The notes below the pieces were generated by a model, which did not search any database, had not been told where the DNA came from, and saw only the letters and a program-made list of their open reading frames with translations. 36,077 bases of DNA from CAZCBJ01 sp964496705 (GTDB taxonomy: Bacteria; Chloroflexota; Anaerolineae; Anaerolineales; Anaerolineaceae), in assembly GCA_964496705.1 (NCBI GenBank), contig CAZCBJ010000016.1, positions 1 to 36,077 of the forward strand, in the 5' to 3' direction. The translations under genes were made by a program, and so were the position numbers. Below are positions 1 to 7,038 of the stretch, in pieces (the stretch's first letter is position 1; every line of letters begins with the position of its first letter).

Positions 1-1762
1 ACTGGGTGGCCAGCATTTCCATGTAAATAAGATCAATTTCCTGGAAAGCGTTGAACCGGCGGCTGTGGATGGACAGCACAGCGCGCAGTTGACCATTCCA
101 GAAGAGCGGCACCGCAACGACCGATTGGGCAGGCGTTTCAACGGTGCCGTTGTTGCGGATGCCGCGCTCGGTAATTGTTCCTGAGAGATGAACTGCCTGG
201 CGCATGGAAACAGCCTGGCGCGGGCCGATTTCAAGGAAAGGAGAATGGACGGCGTTTTCGGCGCTGTGAATGCTTTGTAAAACAGTTTGACCCCCTTCAA
301 CATGCCAGATGGCCGCAGCCGGGTAATTGAGCGCAGCGCACAGCATGGCCGGGAAATTCTGCGCCAATTCGTCTTGACTTCCCGCATGGCTTATCTCTCG
401 CATCAGAGAATTGAGGGCCGTGAGGTGATGGATATGGCGGCGTTGGATGTTGAAAAGCTGGGCGTTCTCGATGGCCAGCGCGGCCTGGTTGCAGGCTGTT
501 TTAACCAATTCCAGATGACCCAACTGGAAATAGCTGGGTTGATCATGGGCTAGAGCCAGCACACCCACCACGCCTGTGCGTCCGGTCAGAGGGATTGTGA
601 TCACTGATCGGAATGGTGCATGTGGCGTGCCAACCCAGTGAGTATCTTGCGCTGCGTCGGGGATGACAGATGTCTGGCGCTGAGCAACCACCTCTTCGAT
701 CAAGGTTTTGGGTAAGAATTGGTTGTGCGGATCGTCCCAGTTGAGGGTTGAAAAGCCGGCAAGCGTGTGCAACTGCTGGGTGGCGGTCCCATCTGGGTGA
801 AACACAACGATGCAGCCATTGGTCGCATGGACGGCCTCAACGATGTGCCCTAACATCATTTTGGTCAGCATTTCAAGGTCAAAATTGGCGCCAAAATCAT
901 GGCTCAATTCAGATATGGCTTGCAGCTCGGCATTGCGTTTGCGAAGCATGTCGCCTTCATGTTTCACTCGCAACTTGTTGCGAATTCGGGCGGATAATTC
1001 GCGCCAATCAACTGGTTTGGTGACGTAGTCATCCGCGCCAAGTGAGAGGCCTTCGTGGATGTCCGTCTCGGAGATGCGCGCGGCGGTGATGATGATGACC
1101 TGGGTGTTGGACAGATCAGGATCTTTGCGAACTTCGGACAGGATTTCAAAACCGTTCTTGCCGGGCATATTGACATCTAATAAAGCCAGATCGGGATGTT
1201 CGCTGCGAATTTTTTGCATGGCGATTTCACCGTCTTCGGCGACCAGGTAGCTGTAGCCTTCGGATTTCAAGCGCGCAGCCAACAGGCGGACATTGTCAGG
1301 GTAGTCATCGGCAATCAATATTTTGAATGCGCGGCGGTTCTCATCCTGGTTAGGTGAGCCGTTGGTCGGGCGGATCTGGTCGATGGCCTGGGCGACAATT
1401 TCGCGGATTTTTTCCGGTTGGACGGGCTTGATCAGGTAATGCTGGACGTGCAATTGCTTGGCTGCGCGGGCTAATCCGGGGGCATCGTAGGCGGTGATCA
1501 AGATTTTCTGAGATGGCTCGCCTTCGCCGCTCAATCGTTCCACAAGATCAAGGCCGCTCATGCCCGCCATCAGGAAATCAGTGATGAGAATATCAGCCCG
1601 CTGCTCGCTGACCAATTCCATCGCTTCCTCGCCGCTCTGGGCGGTGAGGACTTCGACAGGCGTATCGAAACGAGAGAGCACCCTGGCCAGCATTTCGGCT
1701 GTGTTGGGGTGGTCATCCACGATCAAAATACGGACAGGTGAAAAAGGGGCAGGATTTTCCAT
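1..1762 (-). CDS. Tandem-receiver GAF response regulator (REC-REC-GAF-GAF), C-terminus beyond window
   Basis: Reading the minus strand from the ATG at 1762 gives an open frame of 587 codons with no stop before the left edge, so the gene is partial. The first receiver covers about residues 10-125, with acidic pair D16-D17, phospho-acceptor D62 (in LITDFLMAGMSG) and the KP motif (LIKPVQP). The second covers about 147-265 (ILIADDYPDN, LALLDVNMPGKNG, YVTKPVD). Two GAF domains follow, about 300-430 and 455-587, the first marked by SVITIPLTGRTGVVGVLAL. No output domain is visible before the edge; a histidine kinase, GGDEF or HD domain could follow. It probably relays phosphoryl signals in the cytoplasm and senses a small ligand through GAF. 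A CATAAT -10 lies 6 nt before the ATG. Confidence 0.85.
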   Translation of the reverse strand, partial: MENPAPFSPVRILIVDDHPNTAEMLARVLSRFDTPVEVLTAQSGEEAMELVSEQRADILITDFLMAGMSGLDLVERLSGEGEPSQKILITAYDAPGLARAAKQLHVQHYLIKPVQPEKIREIVAQAIDQIRPTNGSPNQDENRRAFKILIADDYPDNVRLLAARLKSEGYSYLVAEDGEIAMQKIRSEHPDLALLDVNMPGKNGFEILSEVRKDPDLSNTQVIIITAARISETDIHEGLSLGADDYVTKPVDWRELSARIRNKLRVKHEGDMLRKRNAELQAISELSHDFGANFDLEMLTKMMLGHIVEAVHATNGCIVVFHPDGTATQQLHTLAGFSTLNWDDPHNQFLPKTLIEEVVAQRQTSVIPDAAQDTHWVGTPHAPFRSVITIPLTGRTGVVGVLALAHDQPSYFQLGHLELVKTACNQAALAIENAQLFNIQRRHIHHLTALNSLMREISHAGSQDELAQNFPAMLCAALNYPAAAIWHVEGGQTVLQSIHSAENAVHSPFLEIGPRQAVSMRQAVHLSGTITERGIRNNGTVETPAQSVVAVPLFWNGQLRAVLSIHSRRFNAFQEIDLIYMEMLATQ

Positions 1763-1768
1763 GCTCCT

Positions 1769-1774
1769 ATTATG
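1769..1774 (-). promoter_or_regulatory. -10 box 6 nt before the REC-REC-GAF start
   Basis: Minus-strand CATAAT is followed by AGGAGC and then the ATG at 1762. The 6-nt spacing would put transcription initiation at or next to the start codon. The AGGAG is only one base from the ATG, too close for a normal Shine-Dalgarno site. No good -35 is visible. It belongs to a recurring set in this window. Confidence 0.45.
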
Positions 1775-1805
1775 CGGGAAATGGAGCCGGAAAAAGGTTT
1801 GGCTT

Positions 1806-1832
1806 GGGAGGGGTTGGTTAGGGAGGGTTGGG
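1806..1832 (+). other. Potential G-quadruplex motif in an intergenic gap
   Basis: Plus-strand G tracts at 1806-1808, 1810-1813, 1821-1823, 1825-1827 and 1830-1832 fit the G3+ N1-7 pattern, with loops of 1, 7, 1 and 2 nt. It lies in the 98-bp gap between the ABC-F stop and the response-regulator start. The flanking genes are on the minus strand, so the G-rich strand is the template strand. Whether it folds or matters is unknown. Confidence 0.4.
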
Positions 1833-1860
1833 AGAAAGGCAGGGCGAATCTCCAAGTTGC

Positions 1861-3501
1861 TCACTTCACATAGGTGAACACCTTTTGTTCCCTGATTTCC
1901 CAAATATGGCTGGCGAACCCTTGAATGAAAAAGCGGTCGTGAACCACAGCTAGAATGGTGCCTTCAAAGCCTGACAGCGCCTGTTCGAAGCGATTACGGG
2001 CGGGAATATCCAGATGGTTGATGGGTTCGTCCAGCAACAGCAGGTTGCAGCCGCTGGCGACCAGCCGCGCCAGCGACAGGCGCGCCCGCTCTCCAAAAGA
2101 TAACAGCCTGGCAGGCGTGAACACGTCATCCCCTTTGAATAAAAATTTTGATAAGAATGACCTTGCTTCAGTGTCATTGGTATTGCTGACCGCATGGATG
2201 GTTTCCAGCGCATTATATGATAGATCCAATTCTTCCTGTTCCTGGGTCATATAGCCCAATCGCACACGCGTCCCCAGCCTAACCTGGCCATTTATCGGCG
2301 GCAGGTTTCCAGCGATGGTGCGCAGCAGGCTGGTTTTCCCCGAGCCGTTGGGGCCGATCAATGCAACCCGCCAGCCGTAGCGCACGGTCAGGTTGAGTCC
2401 GGTCAACAGCGGGTTGGAAGTCTCATAACCAATGGACGCGTCGTTCAACACAATCACATCTCGTCCGGTTTCAGGTAATTCTCCAAACTCAATTTTCATT
2501 TCCCAGGCATCTTTGGGCTTCTCAATCCGCTCTGTGGTCAACAGGCGCTGAACGCGGGCTTCGATGGCTTTGGCGCGTCGGATGGTGCCCTGGGTGTTGT
2601 CTGAGAAATAGCCCTTGGCGAACTTGTCGCCGCTGTCGCCTTTTCCGCCGGGTCGGAAGGCTGCGTCTCCACGCACCCGCGCTGCCGCAGCGCGCAATCG
2701 GCGGACCTCCTCTTGCTGGTCGATATAATCTTGCCATCTTTGCTGGTTTTCGGCGTTCTTTAGTTCCAGATAAGCGCTGTAATTGCCATCATAGGCGCGC
2801 AGCCGATGGCTTTTGGCATCAATTTCCAGGATACTCGTGGCGATGTGATCCAGAAATGTGCGGTCGTGCGAAACCACCAGCATACCACCCGAAAATCCTG
2901 ACAGCCAATCCTCCAGCCATTCCAACATCTCCAGATCAAGATGGTTGGTGGGTTCATCCAATATGAGCAATTGCGGTTGTGTCAACAGAACGCCAGCCAG
3001 CGCCAGGCGCGTCTTTTGACCGCCGCTTAGTTTTAGGACAGGTAAATCGGACGGCAGGGAGTCCAGACCCAGCGCGGCCAGAACGCTTGCGTTGCGTCCG
3101 CTCGATTCTGCTGCTTGTTGAATTCTGGTCAACGCATCGGCATACGCCAACAGCAGGTCTGACCGTTCGGGATGCAGAGCGATCGCCTGCGCCAGGTTTT
3201 CCAGCCTGACAGCCAGTTCATCGAAATCGCCTTCCATGCGGCTCAGGAAAGTGCCAATGGTCTCTTCCACACCAGGCGCGAAACCCTGGGGTAAATAACC
3301 GATCCGCAGGCTGGCAGGGTTGAAAAGGACGCTGCCGGAATCGGGCTTTTCGGTTCCGACCAATATTCTTAACAAAGTGGTCTTGCCGCAGCCGTTTGGG
3401 CCGACCAGCCCAAGACGTTGGCCGCTGTTTAATGTAAAGGATACCCTATCCAGTATGGTCTCAGTTGCGTAGGTTTTTATGATGTTATTAACAGTGAGCA
3501 T
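1861..3501 (-). CDS. ABC-F family ATPase (ribosome protection / translation factor type)
   Basis: A soluble twin-ATPase protein of 546 residues with no membrane segments, as in the ABC-F family. These act on ribosomes, either as translation factors (EttA, Uup) or as antibiotic-resistance proteins (VmlR, Msr, Lsa). ABC1 has Walker A GPNGCGKTT, signature LSGGQKTRLALA and Walker B LLILDEPTNHLD. A long linker rich in R and K (about residues 250-330, including FRPGGKGDSGDKFAKG) corresponds to the P-site tRNA interaction region. ABC2 has GPNGSGKTS, a variant signature LSFGERARLSLA and LLLLDEPINHLD. I chose the ATG at 3501, which has AGGA 6 nt upstream and begins at the conserved first strand. An upstream in-frame start at 3561 would lie inside the leader hairpin region. 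The leader suggests inducible expression and hence a resistance-type role (inference). Confidence 0.92.
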   Translation of the reverse strand: MLTVNNIIKTYATETILDRVSFTLNSGQRLGLVGPNGCGKTTLLRILVGTEKPDSGSVLFNPASLRIGYLPQGFAPGVEETIGTFLSRMEGDFDELAVRLENLAQAIALHPERSDLLLAYADALTRIQQAAESSGRNASVLAALGLDSLPSDLPVLKLSGGQKTRLALAGVLLTQPQLLILDEPTNHLDLEMLEWLEDWLSGFSGGMLVVSHDRTFLDHIATSILEIDAKSHRLRAYDGNYSAYLELKNAENQQRWQDYIDQQEEVRRLRAAAARVRGDAAFRPGGKGDSGDKFAKGYFSDNTQGTIRRAKAIEARVQRLLTTERIEKPKDAWEMKIEFGELPETGRDVIVLNDASIGYETSNPLLTGLNLTVRYGWRVALIGPNGSGKTSLLRTIAGNLPPINGQVRLGTRVRLGYMTQEQEELDLSYNALETIHAVSNTNDTEARSFLSKFLFKGDDVFTPARLLSFGERARLSLARLVASGCNLLLLDEPINHLDIPARNRFEQALSGFEGTILAVVHDRFFIQGFASHIWEIREQKVFTYVK

Positions 3502-3520
3502 ATTTTTCCTGATGTTAAAC

Positions 3521-3549
3521 AAAAAACCGGCTGCAGTCTGCCTCCGGTT
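3521..3549 (-). terminator. Rho-independent-like hairpin in the ABC-F leader (attenuator)
   Basis: On the minus strand the arms AACCGG (3544-3549) and CCGGTT (3525-3530) enclose AG-GCA-GAC-TGC-AG. The inner GCA/TGC can also pair across two A/G mismatches. A run of six T (3521-3526) follows directly. This is the shape of an intrinsic terminator, but it lies before the ABC-F start codon rather than after a gene, as attenuators do. Confidence 0.6.
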
Positions 3550-3572
3550 AAACAGCCTCATGCGGCTCTCAT

Positions 3573-3581
3573 CAGCCCGGT
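3573..3581 (-). promoter_or_regulatory. Candidate antiterminator arm in the ABC-F leader
   Basis: Minus-strand ACCGGGCTG can pair with CAGCCGGT (3526-3533), the 3' arm of the terminator, with one bulged G, and so would prevent terminator formation. Separately, AACAGCC inside the leader peptide codons (3608-3614) is complementary to GGCTGTT (3551-3557), just before the terminator. These are mutually exclusive pairings seen by eye; no folding energy was calculated. Confidence 0.45.
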
Positions 3582-3602
3582 GTACTGCGCGATCGACTTA
3601 AA

Positions 3603-3626
3603 TTATCGGCTGTTATCCTGTAACAT
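3603..3626 (-). CDS. Seven-residue leader peptide ORF upstream of the ABC-F gene
   Basis: Minus-strand ATG at 3626 encodes MLQDNSR and stops at TAA (3603-3605). It is preceded by AGGAG (3634-3638) with an ideal 7-nt spacing, about 100 nt before the ABC-F start. Its last codons contain one strand of a leader pairing. Ribosome stalling on such peptides controls several ABC-F and Erm resistance genes (established for MsrD and Erm leaders). Translation here is inferred only from the SD and its position. Confidence 0.5.
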   Translation of the reverse strand: MLQDNSR

Positions 3627-3643
3627 CAATATGCTCCTGAAAA

Positions 3644-3665
3644 GTAGAACGGAGGAATTCTACCA
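3644..3665 (-). promoter_or_regulatory. Extended -10 promoter of the ABC-F leader, with an inverted repeat over it
   Basis: Minus-strand TGG-TAGAAT (3657-3665) is an extended -10 (TGnTANAAT). No -35 stands at the right distance; TTGACC lies only 11 nt upstream. The arms GTAGAA (3644-3649) and TTCTAC (3658-3663), 8 nt apart, form a 6-bp inverted repeat over the -10 and start region that might be an operator. Transcription would begin about 25 nt before the leader peptide. Confidence 0.45.
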
Positions 3666-3708
3666 TAAAAGCCGGTCAAGAACCTTGCTTTCATCTCAAG
3701 GGGCCATT

Positions 3709-4710
3709 TTAGGCGTTTTTTTTGGTTTCAATGTGGCGAACGGTGTACATGCCCACAAATAACGGCAGCCAGAAGGAAAAAGCGCGGTAGACAAGCGTGA
3801 TGATGGCAGCCGCCTCAACCTTGACATATAACGATGTGAGTAGAAGGGTGAGGATCCCCTCCACGATGCCGATCCCGGCGGGGGTGGGCGAGACGATGAC
3901 AAACAACTGCCCAATGCTGAATCCAGCAAAGATGGTCCCGGCTGAAAATGGCACGTCAAAAGCCAGGAAGACCAGCGTGAAAACGATGATCAAGAGTGTT
4001 TTATTGAGCAGCGAATAAGCCAGCGGTCGCAACAGAAGTCGGGGTTGGTGACGAATCATGTCAATGCCTTCCGCAGCTTCTTCGGCGAAGGAAAAGGCTC
4101 TGGATTCATCAATGAAATTGCGGTGGATGAATGGGCGGATGAGCGCATTAATGATGCGCGCCAGAAATGCCAGAAATCTGCCCAATAATGCCTCGCTCTG
4201 CATGCCCAGGTAGAGCAGCGTTCCCAACCCGGCAGCCATCAATAGGAGAATGATTGAGGCGGTGATCTCGGACCATTCCAGATTGTTCCGCCGCGCCAGA
4301 ACTGCCAGACCCAACATCACATAACACAGCAAGGCAACAAATTCAAACAGTATGTTCAAAGCCCAGGCGATCATCACCTTGGCGCTTGAGAAATTGTTAC
4401 GCCGGGCATCTGCCAGATAGACCGCCATGGCGGTAGCGCCGGCGGAGGGAGCGATCACACTGACAAAATAACCAGTGGTGTAAAGCATCATCATGTGCAG
4501 GCTGGTGGTTTTTATGTCAAAGACACGGTACACCGCCTGATAGGCCAGACCCAGGTTATATATCCAGGCGCACTGGACGATGAGCGCCAGCAGGAGAAAA
4601 CGCCAGTCTCCCTTGCGAATGGTCTCATAGATGCCTTCCATCTCGGTGAAACGAGAAATGATGTATATGACACCGAGCAAAATCATGACGGCAATGAAAA
4701 ATTTGCGCAT
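3709..4710 (-). CDS. Flippase-like integral membrane protein (YbhN/AglD, UPF0104-type)
   Basis: 333 residues with about 8 hydrophobic segments, starting at residues 4-20 and 37-57. The typical family features are present: an N-terminal helix pair, a stretch with PSAGATAMAVY, and the late motif IVSPTPAGIGIVEGILTLLL. This is the lysylphosphatidylglycerol synthase TM region/AglD family, whose members act in lipid or lipid-linked sugar handling at the cytoplasmic membrane. No fused synthase domain is present, so its substrate cannot be named. It ends in KKNA, 43 nt before the ABC-F promoter. A TATAAT lies 6 nt before its ATG, suggesting an independent leaderless transcript. Confidence 0.85.
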   Translation of the reverse strand: MRKFFIAVMILLGVIYIISRFTEMEGIYETIRKGDWRFLLLALIVQCAWIYNLGLAYQAVYRVFDIKTTSLHMMMLYTTGYFVSVIAPSAGATAMAVYLADARRNNFSSAKVMIAWALNILFEFVALLCYVMLGLAVLARRNNLEWSEITASIILLLMAAGLGTLLYLGMQSEALLGRFLAFLARIINALIRPFIHRNFIDESRAFSFAEEAAEGIDMIRHQPRLLLRPLAYSLLNKTLLIIVFTLVFLAFDVPFSAGTIFAGFSIGQLFVIVSPTPAGIGIVEGILTLLLTSLYVKVEAAAIITLVYRAFSFWLPLFVGMYTVRHIETKKNA

Positions 4711-4716
4711 AACTCG

Positions 4717-4722
4717 ATTATA
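4717..4722 (-). promoter_or_regulatory. TATAAT 6 nt before the flippase-like gene start
   Basis: Minus-strand TATAAT, then CGAGTT, then the ATG at 4710. The spacing predicts that transcription begins at the start codon. No Shine-Dalgarno site and no recognisable -35 are present. Confidence 0.5.
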
Positions 4723-4766
4723 CCCATAAGTATGGAATTGTTATTTTCATCAATTGCCAGGCTCGT

Positions 4767-5343
4767 TCAACTATTCCCTTCGCCCAGTGTCACCTCCAAT
4801 TCACTGAGGCTGTTCTCGCGGGCAACCTGGATTTTCACCTGGGTACCTGGAGTCAGCCTGAAGAGCACATTCGGATGCCTAGATAAGGACGGGCCACATC
4901 GCCGTTGACGATGATTTGGTTGGCGACCACCTCCACGGTGGTAGATGGAATGGAAAAGCCCAGCCCTTCCATCACATCCCCGCTGGATCCGGTGTGCAGG
5001 ATGAGGGTGTTGATCCCGATCACCTGGCAGCCAGATTGACCAGCGGACCGCTTGAATTGCCGCGGTTGATGGCGGCATCGGTTTGGATCAGACCTTCCAT
5101 CAGATAACCGTTACCGGTGTCGAGGGTTCGCCCGGTAGCGCTGCCCACGCCGGTTGTGACCGTGTTCTTGAAGTGGCCCAACGGGAAACCGATGGCGATC
5201 ACCGTCTCGCCGGGCTTGAGTTGGTCGGAGTTTCCCAAACTGGCTGCGGCGGGCAAACGGGCTGGGTCGGCTTTCAACACCGCCAGGTCAGAAAATTGAT
5301 CGTTTCCACATAAATCCACGCATCCTTCGCGATGAAGCTCGGA
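4767..5343 (-). pseudogene. Decayed HtrA/DegP-type serine protease relic
   Basis: Pieces of one HtrA protein are spread over shifted frames. First FIAKDAWIYVE, matching the strand before the catalytic histidine. Then, in another frame, the catalytic-Asp segment SDLAVLKAD through to GNSSGPLVNLA around the catalytic serine (usually GNSGGP). After a one-base shift near 5025 comes QVIGINTLI to RPYLGI. Finally, after a further junction near 4880, the PDZ end TPGTQVKIQVARENSLSE with stop TGA at 4767. The N-terminal half with the catalytic His (usual TNAHVV) and about 60 residues of the PDZ domain are missing. Several separate deletions argue for real decay rather than one sequencing error. It abuts the stop of the S41 protease gene and may once have been co-transcribed with it. 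Confidence 0.8.
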
Positions 5344-6633
5344 TTATTGAGCCTGCTTGAGCAGCTCAATCGCTTTGTCCAGTTGCGGATCGCGACCTGC
5401 GTCGACATCTTCCTGGGTTAATTCCACCACCACATCCGGGGTCAGGCCGACTTTGTTGATTTGCCGTTCCTTGGGTGTCACCCAGCGGGCAATGGTCACC
5501 CGCACGGCGCCTTGCTCGTCAGCCAGTGGAATCCAGTTTTGAACCGATCCCTTGCCGTAGGTGGTCACACCCACCAGCTTGGCGCGCTGGTAATCCTGCA
5601 GTGCGCCGGCTGTGATCTCAGAAGCCGAGGCTGTGCCCTCGTTGACCAGCACAACCATCGGAATTTCACCAGCCGATCCGCCTTTACGGGTGGTGAAGGT
5701 CTCGCGGCTGCCGTCTCCGTGAATCTCATACATGGCCACTTTGCCGCCGGGCAGGAACTCGGAAACCACTTCGATGGCGGTCTGAAGGTAGCCGCCGCCG
5801 TTATTGCGCAGGTCAAAGACCAAACCGGCGGGTTTTTTCTTCAAAATATCAATGAGCGCCTTGCGCAAATCGGCTGTGGTTTTATCGCCATAGGTGTTCA
5901 GACGCACATAAGCAATATTGCCTTCCAGCATCTTGCTTTCCACGCTGGGAATGGTGATCTTGGCGCGGATGATGGTGACATCAAAGGGCTCCTGACCCTC
6001 ACGTTGAATGGTCAGTGTGACCTCGGTGCCAGCCGGTCCGAGGATACGGCGAAGCACAAGATTTCCATCCACGCCGGCCATGTCTTCACCGTTCACTTTG
6101 ATCACCGTATCACCGGATTTCAGTCCCGCCCTTTCAGCGGGAGTGTTGGGAATGGGGGCGGTGATGACCAGATATTCACCGGTAATGTCCACCCAAGCGC
6201 CAATGCCTTCATACTCGCCTTCCAACGGCATATTGGCTTGACGGAATTGGTCGGGGTCCATATAGGAAGTATGCTGGTCGCCCAACGCTTCGAGCATGCC
6301 GCGTATGGCGCCGCGCATCAATGCCAGGTCATCCACCGGTTGATCCACATACTGGTCATGGACAATGTCCCAGGTTTGCCAGAAGGGTTTGAACAGGCTC
6401 TCGAGGTTGGTGGGTGTGGCTGGTGCCTGGGTGCTCTCCGCAGGCGATGAGGGGGTTGGGTTTGACTCGACCGATGACGGCGGATTGAGCAGCGGCGTTG
6501 CCTGGTTCGAGGATTGAGAAGCAACGCGGTTGGGCAGCAAATAACCCGCAATCACGCCCCCAGAAAATGCACCAGTGAGGATGATCACTGCTGCGAATAC
6601 AATCAGGATGGTGGTTAAGGTTTTCGATCTCAT
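5344..6633 (-). CDS. C-terminal processing peptidase, S41 family (CtpA-type)
   Basis: 429 residues: an N-terminal membrane anchor (about 9-31), a Pro/Ser/Thr-rich linker (about 35-75), a helical region, a PDZ domain (about 130-205, with YEGIGAWVD and AGLKSGDTVIKVNGED) and the S41 catalytic core. The nucleophile serine is in NEGTASASEITAGAL and the general-base lysine in TTYGKGSVQ. It should cleave envelope proteins from the outer face of the cytoplasmic membrane. Its length is normal for the family. AAGGAG lies 5 nt before the ATG, so translation is SD-led. The HtrA relic follows directly after its TAA, suggesting an ancestral envelope-protease pair. Confidence 0.93.
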   Translation of the reverse strand: MRSKTLTTILIVFAAVIILTGAFSGGVIAGYLLPNRVASQSSNQATPLLNPPSSVESNPTPSSPAESTQAPATPTNLESLFKPFWQTWDIVHDQYVDQPVDDLALMRGAIRGMLEALGDQHTSYMDPDQFRQANMPLEGEYEGIGAWVDITGEYLVITAPIPNTPAERAGLKSGDTVIKVNGEDMAGVDGNLVLRRILGPAGTEVTLTIQREGQEPFDVTIIRAKITIPSVESKMLEGNIAYVRLNTYGDKTTADLRKALIDILKKKPAGLVFDLRNNGGGYLQTAIEVVSEFLPGGKVAMYEIHGDGSRETFTTRKGGSAGEIPMVVLVNEGTASASEITAGALQDYQRAKLVGVTTYGKGSVQNWIPLADEQGAVRVTIARWVTPKERQINKVGLTPDVVVELTQEDVDAGRDPQLDKAIELLKQAQ

Positions 6634-6645
6634 CTAGTCTCCTTA

Positions 6646-6676
6646 CTGGGATGACAATCTTTTATTTTGTTCCCAG
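6646..6676 (-). promoter_or_regulatory. Inverted repeat in the 5' UTR of the S41 protease gene
   Basis: CTGGGA (6646-6651) and TCCCAG (6671-6676) are perfect 6-nt arms separated by 19 nt, ending about 12 nt before the start codon and next to its Shine-Dalgarno sequence. It could form a hairpin or bind a regulator. A possible promoter upstream is TTTTCA-N17-TATGAT on the minus strand. Both are weak. Confidence 0.25.
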
Positions 6677-6735
6677 AGCAAAATCTTTTTTATATATTTA
6701 TCATACACACCTTAAAGCATGATGAAAAAATTGTA

Positions 6736-6756
6736 GAAAGATTATACAAATCTTTC
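6736..6756 (-). terminator. Perfect AT-rich palindrome: terminator or operator
   Basis: GAAAGATT (6736-6743) and AATCTTTC (6749-6756) form perfect 8-bp arms around ATACA. On the minus strand a T6 run follows five bases later. The repeat lies about 30 nt after the stop of the small membrane protein gene, so a weak terminator is likely. It also contains a minus-strand TATAAT, so it could instead be an operator for the S41 gene. The remaining 150-bp AT-rich gap shows nothing else clear. Confidence 0.4.
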
Positions 6757-6786
6757 GGTATGTATGGAACCATGCGGGTCAGTTGG

Positions 6787-7038
6787 TCACTTATCTTTAT
6801 GTTCTCGGCGGCGCAGCTCATCTGCCCAATGGGATAACTCATCAAATTGACGATCTTCCGCTTGCCAGGGGCTGGTAAAGCTGGGGTTGATTTTATCCGG
6901 CTTTCGCGCTTGATTTTGGTTGGGGCGGTTGCGCCGGATCAATGCGTTGACCAACGTCAGGTTGGTGACCACGAAAATGATCAGGATAAATCCAATGCAT
7001 AACCAACCTGCCAGTGGTATCTCACGCAACCAATTCAT
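6787..7038 (-). CDS. Small single-pass membrane protein, unknown function
   Basis: 83 residues with one strong hydrophobic segment (about 10-33, GWLCIGFILIIFVVTNLTLV), followed by a basic stretch (RRNRPNQ) and a charged hydrophilic tail ending in HKDK. By the positive-inside rule the tail is probably cytoplasmic. The ATG overlaps the HAD gene stop (ATGA at 7035-7038), so the two are translationally coupled. I do not recognise a family. Confidence 0.7.
   Translation of the reverse strand: MNWLREIPLAGWLCIGFILIIFVVTNLTLVNALIRRNRPNQNQARKPDKINPSFTSPWQAEDRQFDELSHWADELRRREHKDK

Noticed and set aside
3502..3561. 20-residue N-terminal extension of the ABC-F protein
   Set aside because: It would be encoded by the leader terminator; the inner ATG at 3501 has an SD and begins at the conserved strand.
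5461..6450. 329-codon open frame on the plus strand
   Set aside because: Entirely antisense to the S41 protease gene, which has a full domain set; the translation lacks recognisable motifs.
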